The notes: generated by a model from the sequence alone, not told the origin. Counted from the first letter of the stretch, positions 43,704 to 54,100 are shown. The stretch is DNA of 64,000 nt from Niastella koreensis GR20-10 (GCF_000246855.1 NC_016609.1:2666001-2730000), one strand, 5' to 3'. A program made the numbers and translations.

Positions 43704-45288
43704 GCTATTTCTGCAGGATCTCTCCTATTTACATCCCAACAAAGAACTGTTGTTTGAAAACATTTACCTCACTGTCAACAGCAGAGACAAGATCGCGTTG
43801 ATCGGTAACAACGGCAGTGGTAAATCAACATTATTAAGGCTTATTACCGGTGAATTACAGCCGCATAAAGGGCAGATCATATTGGATACGGTTCCCTATT
43901 ATATTCCGCAATTATTTGGTCAGTATAATCACCTGACGATTGCACAGGCATTGCGCATAGAAGGCAAATTACTGGCGCTGCAGGAGATCCTGGCCGGGCA
44001 TGTAACTGAGCACAATCTTAACCAGCTGAATGATGACTGGACGATAGAAGAAAGATGCCAGGAAGCTTTACAATACTGGCAGTTGAATGAGTTGTCACTC
44101 TCCCAGCCTATGGCTACCCTGAGCGGCGGGCAAAAAACAAAAGTGTTCCTGGCCGGCATCCACATTCATCAACCACAATTGGTGTTACTGGATGAACCAA
44201 GCAATCACCTGGATATTGCGGGCAGGGAATTGTTGTACGGGTTTATTGCTACCACTACCTGTGCGTTGATCGTTGTAAGCCATGACAGAAAACTGCTGAA
44301 CGGCCTGCCGGCGATTGCTGAATTGAGCAAACGTGGTTTAACGCAATATGGCGGTAATTATGATTTTTATGTTGAACAGAAAGCAATCGCCAACAACGCC
44401 CTGGGCCAGGACATTCAAAGCAGGGAAAAAGCTTTGCGTAAGGCAAAGGAAAAAGAACGGGAAACCATGGAGCGGCAACAAAAGCTGGACGCCCGCGGCA
44501 AACGCAAACAGGAAAAGGCAGGCGTTGCCCGGATCATGATGAACACCCTGCGCAACAGTGCAGAAAACAGTACGGCGAAGATAAAAGGCGCGCATGGTGA
44601 AAAGATCGACGGTATTGCTGATGAATTACAGGCCCTGCGTAATGAACTGCCCGATATAGACAAGATGCAGCTGGGTTTTGACAATACTTCCTTACACCGG
44701 GGAAAGGTGCTTTTTACCGCCACCGGCATTAACCACGAGTATGGCGCACAACGCCTGTGGAAGGAGAACCTCGACTGGCAGATAAACAGCGGTGAACGGA
44801 TCGCGATCAAAGGGTTGAATGGCTCGGGGAAAACCACCCTTATCAAAATCATCCTGGGCGAACTGGAGCCAACCATTGGCACCGTGTACCGTGCTGACAA
44901 TAAAACTGTTTATATTGACCAGGACTACTCCCTTATAAATAATCAGCAAACTGTATATGAACAGGCCCAACAATACAACAGAACGGGTTTACAGGAGCAT
45001 GAAATCAAGATAAGGCTCAACCGCTTCCTGTTTTCAAAAGATGATTGGGATAAACCAGGGAGCGCATTAAGCGGAGGAGAACGCATGCGGCTGCTTTTGT
45101 GTTGTCTTACCATTGGCAACCAGGCGCCCGATATTATTATGCTGGATGAGCCAACTAATAACCTGGATATTCAAAATATTGAAATATTGACCGCTGCTGT
45201 CAATGCTTATGCGGGTACTTTGTTGGTAGTGTCACACGATTTACACTTCCTGGAGCAGGTAAATGTTGAAAATACATTTAACGTTTAA
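43702..45288 (+). CDS. ABC-F family ATPase (ribosome-protection type)
   Basis: 528 aa from the ATG at 43702 (a TTG five codons earlier is less likely). Two ATPase halves: Walker A GNNGSGKSTLL and GLNGSGKTTLI, signatures LSGGQKTKVFLAG and LSGGERMRLLLC, Walker B LVLLDEPSNHLD and IIMLDEPTNNLD. A charged linker of about 80 residues (REKALRKAKEKERETMERQQ) joins them. No membrane segments, so it acts on ribosomes, not in transport. The upstream leader suggests an inducible, antibiotic-related member, but the drug class cannot be told. Confidence 0.92.
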   Translation: MLFLQDLSYLHPNKELLFENIYLTVNSRDKIALIGNNGSGKSTLLRLITGELQPHKGQIILDTVPYYIPQLFGQYNHLTIAQALRIEGKLLALQEILAGHVTEHNLNQLNDDWTIEERCQEALQYWQLNELSLSQPMATLSGGQKTKVFLAGIHIHQPQLVLLDEPSNHLDIAGRELLYGFIATTTCALIVVSHDRKLLNGLPAIAELSKRGLTQYGGNYDFYVEQKAIANNALGQDIQSREKALRKAKEKERETMERQQKLDARGKRKQEKAGVARIMMNTLRNSAENSTAKIKGAHGEKIDGIADELQALRNELPDIDKMQLGFDNTSLHRGKVLFTATGINHEYGAQRLWKENLDWQINSGERIAIKGLNGSGKTTLIKIILGELEPTIGTVYRADNKTVYIDQDYSLINNQQTVYEQAQQYNRTGLQEHEIKIRLNRFLFSKDDWDKPGSALSGGERMRLLLCCLTIGNQAPDIIMLDEPTNNLDIQNIEILTAAVNAYAGTLLVVSHDLHFLEQVNVENTFNV

Positions 45289-45540
45289 TGACATATCAGC
45301 CCTGATGAGCACTGCTAAAGGAGGCTAAACAGGGTTTAAAAATCTTGATCCGGATCACTTTTAAACAAAATTGCATTTAATCAATTGTTACAAAAACAAT
45401 TAAAGTAGTTTACTTATTGAATTTATAAATAACTTCAAACAAACCCTTCGAATCTCTTTCTTTTATTTCAATTACTTATTATATTTGATAACACTCCTGG
45501 TGCGCAACCAGACAGTCACTAAGATGGCCCCGTTTTGTCC

Positions 45541-45600
45541 GATATCTTATGAGTCAATCTGATATCTTATGAGTTAGTCCAATGTCCTGATGAGTCCTAG
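45541..45600. repeat. 20-bp tandem repeat, three units
   Basis: GATATCTTATGAGTCAATCT, GATATCTTATGAGTTAGTCC and the diverged AATGTCCTGATGAGTCCTAG, exactly 20 bp each (two helical turns). AGTCcaat words continue for another 20 bp. Confidence 0.85.
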
Positions 45601-45666
45601 TCTATTAGTCCAATCCGATCCCATGAAAGAGCTAACACACTCTTTTTAGTGCAAATTATTAAACCC

Positions 45667-45695
45667 AAAAACCCCATTCGATGGGGTTTTTCTTT
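45667..45695. terminator. Bidirectional intrinsic terminator
   Basis: AAAAACCCCAT-tcg-ATGGGGTTTTT, an 11-bp perfect stem with T tracts on both strands, between the ABC-F gene and the end of the SusCD operon. Confidence 0.92.
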
Positions 45696-45768
45696 TGGTA
45701 TGATCTGCCAGAGCTCTTAACTGGCAGCTTGCATTTCTTCCTCCATATCTGCCCGTATAAAGGATCTC

Positions 45769-47211
45769 TTACTTCAGGCTTTTAAATGTTATTTCGTTGA
45801 TCTTATTAAAACCGCTGAATACTTTACTGTAGGTATCATTGGTGAAATTGCCGGTTGCTGCAATGGGGAAATAGTATATTTTACCCTGGCCGTTTTCATA
45901 AGTAGCCACAGCTATCAGTTTGTTGTTATTGGGATCGGTGGAGGTTTTCAGGTTGCGGTACATTTTCATGGCCCTTATTTCGGTACCACCGGGGAATGTG
46001 TATATGGGCACGGCGGTCTTTGCTTCAATGTCCAGTTTGTAAATGCTGTTGCCGGATGCATAATACAGGTGTGGCAGTGTACGGGACCCCACGAATAAAC
46101 GCGCATTTATCATCCCGGGTGCTGTAAGTCCGTCGTATCTTTTTACTGCCGGGTCGGTCAGGGTGGGATTATAGGTAAAGGCAAATAACGAGTCGTCGTT
46201 GTTGTTTTTGAAAAATGCCAAACACTGGCTGGCCGTATTAACCTCGGTATACAGCAGCTTTTTACCAATGTTATTCATATAGAAAAGCGGCGTGCCTGTT
46301 GGTTTTGAAAACGGCGTTAAGGTAACCGACCCGATGTTCAGCTTCATGAATTGCTGCGAAATGGTATCGTACACTACATACCCTACTGTAGAATAAATTT
46401 CATAGGGCGCCATATAGTAAACGCCGTCTGGCGGCAGGTTTAACTTAATGGTACCGGCGGGGGCATTCAGGGTGCGGCAATAGATCTTCCCGTTGTTCAG
46501 CATCATTTCATCGTAGCTGTTTACAAAGTATTCCTGTGGCTTTACGTCGGTGGGCGCCTGCCAGAAGAAATCGGGATAGCTCATGAGTTTTACAAAATCA
46601 GAATAGTTGGCCTGCACCATATCGGCAGGTGAAAGGATAAAAACTTTCTGATCGCCATTGTAGGTTCTTATTTCAGGAATGCGGCGGGTGCCAGCAGGCA
46701 GTTTTTGCCCTTTGTTGGCAAGGGAATAGATGTTGCGGAAAACCGTATCAACCGGACTGATCATGGAGATGTCGCAGGCATTGTTGTTTTCTTCTACCAC
46801 CAGCCAGCCTTCGCTGAAGGAGGAGAGCACCGAAACAAATATCCGCTTCTGGTATTCCACTTTTGTTTTGCGGTCTTTTGCATATACCATCAGGTAATAA
46901 GAGCCGGGCAACTCAGTGATCTTCGCCCGCAGGTTCTGGGTGGTATCCAGCGTACGGCGGGTCAGCGGCGTACCGCCTGCGAGGTACATTACCCATTCAA
47001 AACTGAATCCTGCATCACTGGGTGCAGTCTGATCGAGGGTGAGGTCTACTTTTAATGAATCGGGCAACACCACGCTCACCGTATCGCGGTTGGTTTTTAA
47101 TACTACTTTGTTGATGTTGGTATAATCGTAGTTGCCTTTGTCTTTATAACAGCTGCCAAGCACCATGGCCGTTGCCAGAAAAACGAGACAGTAGATATAT
47201 TGTTTTGTCAT
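45769..47211 (-). CDS. PKD-like family lipoprotein
   Basis: 480 aa from the ATG at 47211 (a TTG two codons earlier is possible). Lipobox VLGSC (Cys about 21), then a PKD-like beta-sandwich (about residues 40-130) and a beta-rich region that may be a propeller (SFSEGWLVVEENN...). Last gene of the susC-susD-DUF4843 operon; such a PKD-like lipoprotein is usual in this locus type and is thought to be surface-exposed. Ligand unknown. Confidence 0.85.
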   Translation of the reverse strand: MTKQYIYCLVFLATAMVLGSCYKDKGNYDYTNINKVVLKTNRDTVSVVLPDSLKVDLTLDQTAPSDAGFSFEWVMYLAGGTPLTRRTLDTTQNLRAKITELPGSYYLMVYAKDRKTKVEYQKRIFVSVLSSFSEGWLVVEENNNACDISMISPVDTVFRNIYSLANKGQKLPAGTRRIPEIRTYNGDQKVFILSPADMVQANYSDFVKLMSYPDFFWQAPTDVKPQEYFVNSYDEMMLNNGKIYCRTLNAPAGTIKLNLPPDGVYYMAPYEIYSTVGYVVYDTISQQFMKLNIGSVTLTPFSKPTGTPLFYMNNIGKKLLYTEVNTASQCLAFFKNNNDDSLFAFTYNPTLTDPAVKRYDGLTAPGMINARLFVGSRTLPHLYYASGNSIYKLDIEAKTAVPIYTFPGGTEIRAMKMYRNLKTSTDPNNNKLIAVATYENGQGKIYYFPIAATGNFTNDTYSKVFSGFNKINEITFKSLK

Positions 47212-47227
47212 GTACAATTCGCTTTTA

Positions 47228-47992
47228 TCAGTTGGGGAATGTTATCTCAGTACCGGTTTCATCTTTGAGTTTGGTACCGCTGGCGGTATTCAGATCGGCC
47301 AGGTAATTGCGGCATTTAATTTTAAAGTAAGTCATCTGGGACGTGGTGACGGCATCGTCGCCCGAGATCAGGAATTGGGTGCGGCCGAGGACATCTATCA
47401 CCAGTTTATACTTTACCTGGCTGTAAGTGCCAAAGTAAGCAGCAATGAAACTGTCCCAGTTGGAAGGTTTGGTAAGAAAGTCGTTGATGCGTACGGGAAA
47501 CCTTACCGAGCCGCCGCCTCTGGAGGCGCTGGCAGTTGAATTGTAAACCCCGGGTAAAAAATCATCGGAATTACCAATTTCAAGTAAAACCCGTACGTCA
47601 CTTGTTTTTAATGCGGGCGCTCTTTTTACCAGCAACGGCACATTGGCCGTATACGCACCTGCTTTTACAATGACAGGCAGCACTGTGTATTGTTCGGCCA
47701 GGGCGGTTGAACTGTCTGCTACTATCTGAATGTTTACGCTTCTGTCGCGGGAAACGGCAACACCCATTATACGCAGGGGGATCTTTACCGTATCAACCGT
47801 AAGCGCATCGGGTTTTATGGCGAATGAATATACGATACTGTCCCTGTCGGTATTATAATAATCTTTATAGAAGTAGATCATATCGGGCTGGGTATAGCTG
47901 GTGAGCTCGCTTTTTTTGCAGGCGATGAGCTGGCAGCCAAACAGCGCCGGGATGAGTAGATATAAGATGTTTTTTGCCATTGTCGTATTCAT
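47228..47992 (-). CDS. DUF4843 lipoprotein
   Basis: 254 aa; signal peptide with lipobox QLIAC (Cys about 25). The body (MIYFYKDYYNTDRDSIVYSF; VKIPLRIMG; RVLLEIGNS) matches DUF4843, which accompanies a certain class of SusCD systems together with PKD-like lipoproteins. The start could also be the ATG at codon 5. Function unknown; probably part of the surface receptor complex. Confidence 0.87.
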   Translation of the reverse strand: MNTTMAKNILYLLIPALFGCQLIACKKSELTSYTQPDMIYFYKDYYNTDRDSIVYSFAIKPDALTVDTVKIPLRIMGVAVSRDRSVNIQIVADSSTALAEQYTVLPVIVKAGAYTANVPLLVKRAPALKTSDVRVLLEIGNSDDFLPGVYNSTASASRGGGSVRFPVRINDFLTKPSNWDSFIAAYFGTYSQVKYKLVIDVLGRTQFLISGDDAVTTSQMTYFKIKCRNYLADLNTASGTKLKDETGTEITFPN

Positions 47993-48001
47993 TGGAAGTA
48001 A

Positions 48002-49438
48002 TTAAAACCGGTTTGCAAATTCCACTTCATCGTCAGGTTGCGGTAATATCCAGGTGGCATCGTTCATGTTAATGGTACTGCCATCTACCCTGGTTGTATT
48101 CTTTCGCTTGAAGTAGTAGAATAATTGCCCTTCGGCATACATTTCCTTTTTGTATTCCTTCAAAATCTCCGATTCGAGGGTAGCTGCTGAAATATTGGCT
48201 GGCAGGGTTGATAACCCCCGGTTACTGCGAACGGTATTCAGATAGCCTACTCCTTCGGTTGTAGTAGCTGTGCATTCAGCGGCGATATAATACATTTCCG
48301 ACAACCTGATAACCGGGATAATTCCTCTTAAGTAATCATAATTGGAATTGTTTTTCACGATATCATCCTGCCAGTATTTGGTGGATGAATAACCTGAGGT
48401 ATAAGAAGCAAACAGGTTTACATACCGGAGATCTGAACTGCCGCCGCTGGCCGTTTCGTAAAGAGTAGCCATATTGGAATTGGTAGTGTATAAAACAGGC
48501 GTTCCATTGGCGGAAGTGGTTTTAAAATATTCATCTGCATAATCCGAGATCTTATAGGCATACAGGCAGAACAGTTGTTCTGTGGTATAAGACCGGTCGC
48601 GGTTACTGCTGGCTGCTGCTGCGCTGCTGGTTACAAAGGGGAAACTGGTTGCGCCGTCGGTTATTACTTCCCGCGCCGCGGTAAGAGCTGCGGTTTTGTC
48701 GCCTTTGTACAGGTTGATCCTGGCCTGCAATCCCTTTACCGCCCAATAGTTCATGTGGTTGCGGGTGTACGATAAAAACGGATCGTCGTTGTATTGTACA
48801 CGAATGGATTTGTCGGTACCCAGCAATTCCGCCGCTGCGCTCAGATCGGTTAAACAAGCTCCTATAACCTCGTTTACGGCTATTAAGGGATAGGTTTTAT
48901 TACCAAATGTGGTTACATACGGGATCGACGGGCGGTTGCCGTCTACTACCGGCGCCGCGCCAAACAACCGCAGCAGGTCAAAGTGCAACAGGGCGCGCAA
49001 GGCAAGCGCTTCGCCTTTTACCAGGTTGTAATTGTTGCCGGTGAAACTGTTCTTTTTATCGTCTATCTGAACAAGGATATTATTTACGTTGGCGATGGCT
49101 TTGTACAGCGTGCCCCAAACGCTGCTGATGTATGATTTTACCCCGCTATTTGTGTAATCGTAGCGGGCGGTGCCGTAAAATGGATGCGTGGTTGAAGTGG
49201 TAGCATAGCGCTGGCCAAGGCCATCCACAAATCCCATGGTAAGGTTTTCGCCATAGGCCGGTTTGGTGGCCAGCAGCTGATAAGTGCCTATCAGCGCATC
49301 CTTAAAACCCGATTCATCGGTGAACAGTTCTTTTTCCCTGATGTCAGACTGGGGTTGTACATCCAGCCATTTTTTACAACCCGTGCCTGCTGCAAAGCAG
49401 GTGCACAACAACAGGTAAATGAGATATTTTGATTGCAT
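48002..49438 (-). CDS. RagB/SusD-family outer-membrane lipoprotein
   Basis: 478 aa with lipobox FAAGTGC (Cys about 21), the SusD opening KKWLDVQPQSDIREKELFTDESGFKDALIGTY-like region, TPR-type helices and the C-terminal end typical of the family (WILPQPDDEVEFANRF). It is the lid over the SusC-type transporter encoded 15 bp upstream and binds the ligand at the cell surface. Confidence 0.94.
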   Translation of the reverse strand: MQSKYLIYLLLCTCFAAGTGCKKWLDVQPQSDIREKELFTDESGFKDALIGTYQLLATKPAYGENLTMGFVDGLGQRYATTSTTHPFYGTARYDYTNSGVKSYISSVWGTLYKAIANVNNILVQIDDKKNSFTGNNYNLVKGEALALRALLHFDLLRLFGAAPVVDGNRPSIPYVTTFGNKTYPLIAVNEVIGACLTDLSAAAELLGTDKSIRVQYNDDPFLSYTRNHMNYWAVKGLQARINLYKGDKTAALTAAREVITDGATSFPFVTSSAAAASSNRDRSYTTEQLFCLYAYKISDYADEYFKTTSANGTPVLYTTNSNMATLYETASGGSSDLRYVNLFASYTSGYSSTKYWQDDIVKNNSNYDYLRGIIPVIRLSEMYYIAAECTATTTEGVGYLNTVRSNRGLSTLPANISAATLESEILKEYKKEMYAEGQLFYYFKRKNTTRVDGSTINMNDATWILPQPDDEVEFANRF

Positions 49439-49452
49439 GGTTCCTGCTTTTT

Positions 49453-52400
49453 TTACAATGATGTACTTACGTTTAACGTCAGGTTACGGGCAAACGGATA
49501 ATCCAACCCTCTTTCTACCTGGATGCCCGACCAGCGTTTAAGGTCGTTTACAATAAAGGTGAATTTGGTGTTGCTCAGCTTTAACTGCCGGTTTAGTTTG
49601 TCGGGTAACTGATATGAGAGGGAAATGCTTTCGGCATTTACAAAATTGTTCTTTTGTACAAAGCGTGATGTTACATAGGTGGCGGTAGTTACCGGGTTGC
49701 CATAATCGTTTATCAGTCCTTTAAAGTAGGTAACATCGCCAGGTTTTGCCCAGCGGCCCAGCAATACCCTTCTGTCTACATTGTACGTGAAGTCGGTCAC
49801 CTCTACCCTGTCTACCAGGGTTTGGTTATACATATCGCCGCCCAGTTCGTACGAGAAATATACGGCCAGCGAAATGCCTTTCCAGGTTACATTGGTGCCA
49901 AAGCTGCCACGCAGGTCTGGTACTGTATTACCCACCGGCATTTTATCATTGGCATCCCATACATAGGTCTGGGTGCCATCCCGTTTCAGGAATACCTCGC
50001 GGCCGGTACTGGGATCGATGCCTAACGACCGTACTGCCCAGATGGCGTTCACACTCATACCTTCCTGGAAACGGAACTGCGGTTTTGCCTGTTTGTTATA
50101 ATCCGCTGAAGTAGTTGTAGTGGAGTTGGCGTCGTTAAGCTGATTCAGCTTCTTGAGCGAATTGGAGATTGATTTAATATGGTCCTGGTTGTGTAATCCG
50201 TTCCCAAAGATGTTCCAGTAAATTTGTTTCTTTTCGTTCTTGATCACAAATACATTCAGTTTGAATTCATATCCTCTGTTCTCCAGCTCGCCGGCATTTT
50301 CTTTATAACTGCTAAACCCATCTGAAGGCGGCGTATTGATGTCGAGGATCAGCTTGGTGGTGTTTTCCCGGTACACATCGAAGTTGATGAGAATGCGGTC
50401 TTTGAACAGGCCAAGGTCTAACCCTATGTTTCTTTTAAAAGTGTTTTGCCATTGCAGGTTTGAGTTGCCATATCCTTTCAGGATAGAACCAACCAGGCCG
50501 CGATAGTTTTGATCGGTATAATACTGATAGGTGGTGATGCCCATGAACGATTGAAAGCGGCTGTCGCCCGTTGTACCAATACTGCTGCGCAGGCGAAGCA
50601 TATTGATGTATGATTTATCGGCGAGGATCTTTTCCCGGTGCAGGTTCCAGCTTACGCCGGCGCTCCAGAAGGTGCCAAAGCGTTTGTCGGTACCGAATTG
50701 TGATGATCCGTCGCTGCGGATACTAAAGTCGGCGGCATACCGGTTATCGTAACTGTAATTGAAGTTGGTGTAAGCCGATATAAGCCGGGTGGTATTGTTG
50801 GTATAAGTTGGCTTGCTGTTTTCCTGGTAATTATTACCGAAGTTGATCTGGTCCAGGCGTTCATTGGGAAAGCCGGTGGCAGTGACCGTCATGTAGTCGC
50901 TGTTGGTTTGGGAAATGCTGCTGCCGGTTGAATTCAGGATCAAATGCTTACCCAGCCGTTTGCTGTAATCCAGTTGGATGGTTCCATCGTAGGAAAAGAA
51001 ATTACCTTCCCCTTTTGTATAGATCCCTTTGCGGGTTATGCTGGTAACCGTATCGAAGCTGGTGTGGTTGGCGGGTAAAAAATAGTCGCTTTCGTCGTGT
51101 TGTTTGGTGAGCTGTAAGCGGCCGGTCAAGCGCAGGCCTTTGCCCAACAACCATTCTATATTGGTTTGGTTAATAACGTTGGAGTACTGGGCCTGGTCAA
51201 TTGTGTTTAATGAGGCGTTGTATAATGGATTGAAGTAATTGGCGCTGCCTCCGTTCAATGGGTCTTTTACTGCTTCCAGGATGCGTGCCAGATGACCGGT
51301 TGAGTCATATGGATTCCAGTACTGGTTCTGTTTGGTATAATCGGTAAAAGAGCCATAATTACTATTGCGGGATTTATTAAAGGCAACGGACAAAATATTT
51401 TTGAACAGCAGGCCTTTGTGCCGGTAACTGAAGTTCATACCGCCGGTATAATTATCACGGTTGCTGTTTTTCATTACCCCGCTGTTGTTGTTGTACATCA
51501 TGTCTATACCGTAGCGGATGATAGCGTCACCGCCCTCGAGGTAAATCGAATGACGCTGGCCCATTCCCGTTCTAACCGGTTTATTCAGCCAATACGTATT
51601 TACGCCTTTTTGTATAACGGCCATTCTGCTTGCATACCTGGCCCGGAGTACGGCATCGGCATCCGGACGAATACCGGAACTGTAGGCGGAATAAACACCT
51701 GCCAGGCGTTCCACTTCCAGTTTTTCTGCTGCGTTGGTAAGATCGTATACGGTTAAATCGGGCGCTGCCACCTGCACCATACCGCTGTAGTTTACCCGCA
51801 GTTTACCTGGTAAAGGCTGACGCGTTTCAATAACGATCACCCCGTTGGCGGCTTTTGAACCGTACATAGAGGTGGCGGCTGCATCTTTTAAGATGGTAAA
51901 GCTGGCAATGCGGTTGATGTCGAGGTCGTAGATCTTTTGCAGGCTTACTTCAAACCCATCGAGAATGAACAGGGGCTGGTTGGGGTTGTTGGAGTAATTG
52001 GCCATGAAGTCGGCGCCGGATACCGGGGCGGCAGAGCCAGTGGTTTGCTGGGGAAAATTATTGGTGCCCCGCATGGTGATGATGGGTAAGCGGTTGGGGT
52101 CGCTGCCAAACTGAACGTTATCGGGAATGCGAATGGAGGGGTCGAATACTTTCAGGGCATCCAGTACGCTTACATTGTTCACCTTGCGCAGGTCATCGCC
52201 CGAAACTGTGACTGCGGCGCCGGTAAAATTTTCTTTTGGTCTTTTATACAAACCCGTACTTACGACCACCTGTTCCAACTGGTCTTTCCGGGGTGAGAGC
52301 CTGATCGTCATCAGGTTTTTATTATCAGGCGAAATGTCCTGCGGCAAATAACTCACATGCGCCACCGTTATACTGCGGGTGGCTCCCGGAATACGCAGGG

Positions 52401-52983
52401 TAAAATATCCCTCCACATCGCTGGTTGTACCCAGTTTCATATTACGCACCAAGATGGAAGCGCCGGGGATGGGGCCTTCGCCATTGGCGCTTATTATACG
52501 GCCCCTGATGGTTTTGCCCGTTACGGAAGTATCGATGGGTTGCTGACTGGCTGCAAGCGGTTTTATAATGGTGTCTGAAGACACTGCCGCTGTAGTATTG
52601 GTAGTTTCTGCAGCATCGGTGGTGGCGCCGGCCGCATTCCTGACCCGCTTTACCGTTGTAATGGTAAAGTTCTTATCATTCAATTTCGAGGCTTTTAATC
52701 CCAGCGGTGTCAGCAGTTCCTGTAATACTTTTTGTACCGGGTTCTGGCCGGGAACGAACAGGTAGGCTGAATATCTTCCTTTTACCAGGCGGTCTTCATA
52801 TACCAGGTTTACCTTGTAGTGTGCGGCAATGGCATCGAGGATCGATTTTACCGGGGTTGCCTGTTGCCAGTGGTTGTAATGGCTTATGCCGGCGCCGGCT
52901 GCTGTATTTTCCCATGTTGAAATGCACAGGCTTGCGGTAATGGCAATAGCCATCACCTTGCTATGCAATAGCAGTTTGTTCAT
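49453..52983 (-). CDS. SusC/RagA TonB-dependent receptor with N-terminal STN domain
   Basis: 1176 aa. After the signal peptide comes an STN (secretin/TonB short N-terminal) domain (about residues 45-115), then a carboxypeptidase-like beta domain (TIRGRIISANGEGPIPGASI, about 155-240), the plug (VVVSTGLYKRPKENFTGAAV; ILKDAAATSMYGSKAANGVI) and a 22-strand barrel. The STN domain signals to the FecR anti-sigma factor encoded just upstream, so the locus should be induced by its own substrate. Substrate class is not evident from sequence. Confidence 0.95.
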   Translation of the reverse strand: MNKLLLHSKVMAIAITASLCISTWENTAAGAGISHYNHWQQATPVKSILDAIAAHYKVNLVYEDRLVKGRYSAYLFVPGQNPVQKVLQELLTPLGLKASKLNDKNFTITTVKRVRNAAGATTDAAETTNTTAAVSSDTIIKPLAASQQPIDTSVTGKTIRGRIISANGEGPIPGASILVRNMKLGTTSDVEGYFTLRIPGATRSITVAHVSYLPQDISPDNKNLMTIRLSPRKDQLEQVVVSTGLYKRPKENFTGAAVTVSGDDLRKVNNVSVLDALKVFDPSIRIPDNVQFGSDPNRLPIITMRGTNNFPQQTTGSAAPVSGADFMANYSNNPNQPLFILDGFEVSLQKIYDLDINRIASFTILKDAAATSMYGSKAANGVIVIETRQPLPGKLRVNYSGMVQVAAPDLTVYDLTNAAEKLEVERLAGVYSAYSSGIRPDADAVLRARYASRMAVIQKGVNTYWLNKPVRTGMGQRHSIYLEGGDAIIRYGIDMMYNNNSGVMKNSNRDNYTGGMNFSYRHKGLLFKNILSVAFNKSRNSNYGSFTDYTKQNQYWNPYDSTGHLARILEAVKDPLNGGSANYFNPLYNASLNTIDQAQYSNVINQTNIEWLLGKGLRLTGRLQLTKQHDESDYFLPANHTSFDTVTSITRKGIYTKGEGNFFSYDGTIQLDYSKRLGKHLILNSTGSSISQTNSDYMTVTATGFPNERLDQINFGNNYQENSKPTYTNNTTRLISAYTNFNYSYDNRYAADFSIRSDGSSQFGTDKRFGTFWSAGVSWNLHREKILADKSYINMLRLRSSIGTTGDSRFQSFMGITTYQYYTDQNYRGLVGSILKGYGNSNLQWQNTFKRNIGLDLGLFKDRILINFDVYRENTTKLILDINTPPSDGFSSYKENAGELENRGYEFKLNVFVIKNEKKQIYWNIFGNGLHNQDHIKSISNSLKKLNQLNDANSTTTTSADYNKQAKPQFRFQEGMSVNAIWAVRSLGIDPSTGREVFLKRDGTQTYVWDANDKMPVGNTVPDLRGSFGTNVTWKGISLAVYFSYELGGDMYNQTLVDRVEVTDFTYNVDRRVLLGRWAKPGDVTYFKGLINDYGNPVTTATYVTSRFVQKNNFVNAESISLSYQLPDKLNRQLKLSNTKFTFIVNDLKRWSGIQVERGLDYPFARNLTLNVSTSL

Positions 52984-53012
52984 TCGTACTGTTTCAGTTT
53001 AAAGTTTGGTTA

Positions 53013-54026
53013 TTACTTACTGATCGTAACTGTTTTGTTGTTGACTGTAATTTTTACATCCAACATATTTTCCAGGGCCCTGAATAAGATCTGTTCACTT
53101 TCTGAGGAAAGGGTACCACCGAGGGTGCGCTCTAAGATTGTGCTGTCGGTTATTGCTACTTTGTAACCATAATCGTCTTCTATCAGTTGTATTACCTCAC
53201 GCAACGGTGTGTTGTCAAATTTCAACCTGTTCTCTTTCCATAAGGCGCAATCGGCAGGATTGGTGGTGGCTTTTGATAGTACTTTACTGTCTTTATTATA
53301 ATTCACCAGGTCGCCTGGTTTTAAAAATACCGGTGATGATTTTGATGGCACATTTACTTTTACGCTTCCGGTTTGCAGTACTACCTGCTCCCGGTTGCGC
53401 CGGGTATTGATGGTAAAGGTGGTGCCCAGCACTTCCACATTCATCGTGGGTAAGTGCACAATGAATCGCTCTGCTGCCTGTACAGGTGTGCCGGTTTTAT
53501 TAAGATGCACCACATTGAACCAGGCTTCGCCATTGATCCAAACTTCACGCGGTGCATGCCGGCGGGGCCGGGGTTTATATTTCAGTTGCGAATTGGCATT
53601 CAGTACTACCTGGCTTCCATCGGGCAACGTGATGGCGCGCTTTTGCCCATACGCAGTTTTTATCACGGCTTCATTGGCGCCCAGGTATTTAAACAACGCT
53701 ACACTTCCTATAATAAGTACAACCGCTGCTGCAGCCATCCAGGTAATAGCGCGTTTTATGGTAACCATTTTACTCCGCGAATTGGAAACTGCATTCCAGA
53801 TCCTGTTTTTGGTGGCTTCACTGGCTGTTTCTTTTTGAACTGTAAGCGCTGCTGCCAGTGTACGGGCATCGCCAATGGTTGCCTGCTGTTGCGGATATGC
53901 CAGTGCCAGTCCATTCCAAAACATATCCTTAGCGGCATCCGGTTGTTTTATCCACAACAGGAAGTCCTCATCCAGCATAAAATCTGAAAGGGTGTATTGC
54001 TCGTATTTCGCATATTGGTCTGGCAT
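53013..54026 (-). CDS. FecR-family anti-sigma factor
   Basis: 337 aa. Cytoplasmic N-terminal segment of about 85 residues, one membrane helix (WMAAAAVVLIIGSVALFKYL, about 95-114), and a periplasmic FecR domain (TLPDGSQVVLNANSQLKY; GEAWFNVV; FIVHLPTMNVEVLGTTF). A C-terminal STN-like segment (LREVIQLIEDDYGYKVAI) closes it. It relays the SusC signal to the ECF sigma factor upstream. Confidence 0.93.
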   Translation of the reverse strand: MPDQYAKYEQYTLSDFMLDEDFLLWIKQPDAAKDMFWNGLALAYPQQQATIGDARTLAAALTVQKETASEATKNRIWNAVSNSRSKMVTIKRAITWMAAAAVVLIIGSVALFKYLGANEAVIKTAYGQKRAITLPDGSQVVLNANSQLKYKPRPRRHAPREVWINGEAWFNVVHLNKTGTPVQAAERFIVHLPTMNVEVLGTTFTINTRRNREQVVLQTGSVKVNVPSKSSPVFLKPGDLVNYNKDSKVLSKATTNPADCALWKENRLKFDNTPLREVIQLIEDDYGYKVAITDSTILERTLGGTLSSESEQILFRALENMLDVKITVNNKTVTISK

Positions 54027-54100
54027 AAATAAAATAGTCGGATAAGTAATAATGGTAACTGGTATCTATCTAAAACGAGGGTGGTTTACTTTTTACCCCA

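Larger units (their letters stand above)
45289..45768. other. Gene-free stretch with a 20-bp tandem repeat
   Basis: 480 bp. It holds CCCTG...CAGGG after the ABC-F stop (weak), AT-rich sequence, the 20-bp repeat at 45541-45600 and a terminator at 45667-45695. No coding frame. Confidence 0.7.
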
